DNA of 6,330 bases from Bacillota bacterium. GTDB lineage: Bacteria > Armatimonadota > Hebobacteria > Hebobacterales > Hebobacteraceae. Position 1 is the stretch's first letter, and each line of letters starts with the position of its first letter. Under the pieces are notes generated by a model. That model searched no databases. It was not told the origin of the DNA and saw only the letters and a list, made by a program, of their open reading frames with translations. Positions 5,228 to 6,330 of this stretch are shown here, piece by piece. The stretch spans positions 1-6,330 of the forward strand of contig JAUVSA010000129.1 in NCBI GenBank assembly GCA_030597345.1, written 5' to 3'. A program made the position numbers and the translations under genes.

Positions 5228-6330
5228 CTAACGGTTCGCCTCCGGCGCACTCGCAGCCTCTATCCGACGCACGATCAGTGTGAATCCTTCCTGGGAAACT
5301 ACCTCGATCTCCTCCCTCTCCCCGATCTCGCCTTCGGTCGCGCGCGCCCGCCAGCGCTCGCCTGCCACGAACACGCTTCCCGCCGGATCGAGCCTGCCCA
5401 GCGTTCGACCTCGGGCCTTCAACATGCCCTGCTCTCCGGTTTCCACCTTGCGCATGTGCGCCCGGATCGCAGCGCCTACGACGAAGAGGAAGAAGAGGAC
5501 CATCAGGCAGACCATCACGACGATGACCTGCCAAGAGACTCTCAACGCGGACTCATAGGGCGTATCTACGAGCATCAGAGCTCCTATTACAAAGGATGCC
5601 ACGCCGCCCACGCTCAGGACACCGTGTGAAACGACTTTCACCTCCGCCAGGAATAACAGCATGGCGAAGATGATCAGGCCCACTCCCGCGTAGTTCACCG
5701 GCAGCACTGCCATCGAGTACAGCGCGATCAGCAGCGAGAGGCCGCCAATCACTCCCGGGAGGATCGCTCCCGGGTTCTGCAACTCGAACATGATGCCCAT
5801 CCCGGCCAACACGAGCAACACCAGCAGTATATTCGGATCGGCGAGTACGTGCAAGAACCGTTCTTTGGCCGTTGCTGGAATCTCGAGCACCGGCGCGCCC
5901 GCCGTGTTGAGCAAAACAACTCGGTTCCCCGGAAGTGATACCTCCCACGCGTCGACCTGCGCGAGGAGATCGGCGAGGTCGTCCGCGAGCAGATCCACTA
6001 CTCCAAGCGCCAGTGCCTCCGCGGCGCTGATTGCCTCGCTCTCTCGCACCGCCCGTTCGGCCCAGTCGGCATTGCGGCCGCGCGCCTCTGCGATGACCCG
6101 CGCTTGCTGGGCGAAGGTGTTGACGACCTTCTCCGTCACCGCGTTCCCACTCGGTTTGCGTTCTTCGCGCTCTTCGGCGACCGCTTCGCCCTCCGCCGGC
6201 TCCTCCCTTTCCTCTGCCTCCTTCTTCTCCTCCGGGACCTCAGGCAGAGAGAACAGGTTCACGGGATGGGCGGCGCCAATCGTGGACACAGGGTGCATGG
6301 CGGCGATATGCGCGGAGAGGGTCACGAAGG
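5228..6330 (-). CDS. nfeD: long-form NfeD membrane-bound serine protease (ClpP class), 5' partial
   Basis: Partial gene, running off the right edge. The frame continues past the GTG at 6325 (a Phe codon precedes it), so that codon is internal Val; residues here count it as 1. TLSAHIAAM...IGAAHPV (2-22) is the end of the ClpP/SppA-like protease core. In the archaeal homologue PH1510 the catalytic Ser lies just N-terminal to this stretch, so it should be a few codons outside the window. TEKVVN (64-69) carries the expected catalytic Lys (Lys66), followed by the conserved GRN..WAE.AVRES..I...EAL..GVVDL. Next come several membrane helices (about 157-285), including NPGAILPGVIGG, and a C-terminal OB-fold domain (about 297-355). 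Long NfeD proteins cleave stomatin-type partners, and the slipin gene follows directly. An acidic insert (29-58) separates the protease motif from Lys66. Confidence 0.92.
   Translation of the reverse strand, partial: FVTLSAHIAAMHPVSTIGAAHPVNLFSLPEVPEEKKEAEEREEPAEGEAVAEEREERKPSGNAVTEKVVNTFAQQARVIAEARGRNADWAERAVRESEAISAAEALALGVVDLLADDLADLLAQVDAWEVSLPGNRVVLLNTAGAPVLEIPATAKERFLHVLADPNILLVLLVLAGMGIMFELQNPGAILPGVIGGLSLLIALYSMAVLPVNYAGVGLIIFAMLLFLAEVKVVSHGVLSVGGVASFVIGALMLVDTPYESALRVSWQVIVVMVCLMVLFFLFVVGAAIRAHMRKVETGEQGMLKARGRTLGRLDPAGSVFVAGERWRARATEGEIGEREEIEVVSQEGFTLIVRRIEAASAPEANR
6152..6241 (-). other. Glu-rich low-complexity insert in the NfeD protease domain
   Basis: About 30 residues dominated by Glu, with Lys, Arg, Ala and Pro (for example PEEKKEAEEREEP), lie between the IGAAHPV motif and the TEKVVN motif of NfeD. 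From memory, these two motifs are normally about 20 residues apart; here they are about 44 apart. The segment is in frame and shows no stop. It is probably a disordered surface loop next to the active site. Confidence 0.7.

Noticed and set aside
6323..6325. GTG at 6325 as the start of NfeD
   Set aside because: A Phe codon in frame precedes it, and the sequence begins in the middle of the protease core. The gene continues beyond the edge.
1..6330. tRNA, rRNA, CRISPR array, insertion sequence, phage or toxin-antitoxin genes
   Set aside because: Reading both strands showed no cloverleaf-like segment, regular spaced repeats, transposase motifs or terminal inverted repeats. Nearly all bases are accounted for by the five genes.

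Overview
The window is a GC-rich (by eye a little over 60% G+C) bacterial chromosomal segment, densely coded, with five protein genes and no sign of mobile elements, CRISPR arrays or RNA genes. The gene content points to a Gram-negative-type or Terrabacteria-like bacterium. The pairing of a DUF3084 membrane protein with a divergent YqgF/RuvC-fold protein recalls cyanobacteria and cyanobacteria-related or Armatimonadota/Firmicutes-type lineages. This taxonomic guess is weak and rests on recollection of those families, not on a search.

Layout. (1) Nt 2-2314, plus strand, is the 3' part of a large gene whose start lies left of the window. It begins inside the C-terminal third of an MraY-type prenyl-phosphate phosphosugar transferase. 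It then runs without a stop through an extra membrane helix, a TPR-like helical region and a Pro-rich linker into an aminoglycoside-phosphotransferase (APH)-type kinase fold. (2) A near-consensus sigma-70 promoter (2311-2340) overlaps its stop codon and drives a DUF3084 membrane/coiled-coil protein (2380-3696). (3) After a 218-bp gap holding GC-rich hairpins comes a small YqgF-like RNase H/RuvC-fold protein (3915-4343). (4) On the minus strand, convergent with it and only 24 bp away, are a stomatin-like slipin (4368-5186) and, upstream of that, a long-form NfeD membrane serine protease (5228 to beyond the right edge). These two form the familiar nfeD-slipin operon.

How they may work together. 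All genes except the YqgF-like one encode membrane proteins. The nfeD-slipin pair is a known membrane protease/scaffold module. The DUF3084/YqgF pair looks like a conserved neighbourhood of unknown role. The most unusual object is the first gene: an MraY-like transferase tethered to a kinase fold whose catalytic-loop Asp and Asn are replaced by Glu and His. An added transmembrane helix would put the kinase on the cytoplasmic side, the same side as the MraY active site. This suggests a cytoplasmic-face regulatory or sugar/lipid-kinase partner for a lipid-linked sugar transferase, but that function is inference.
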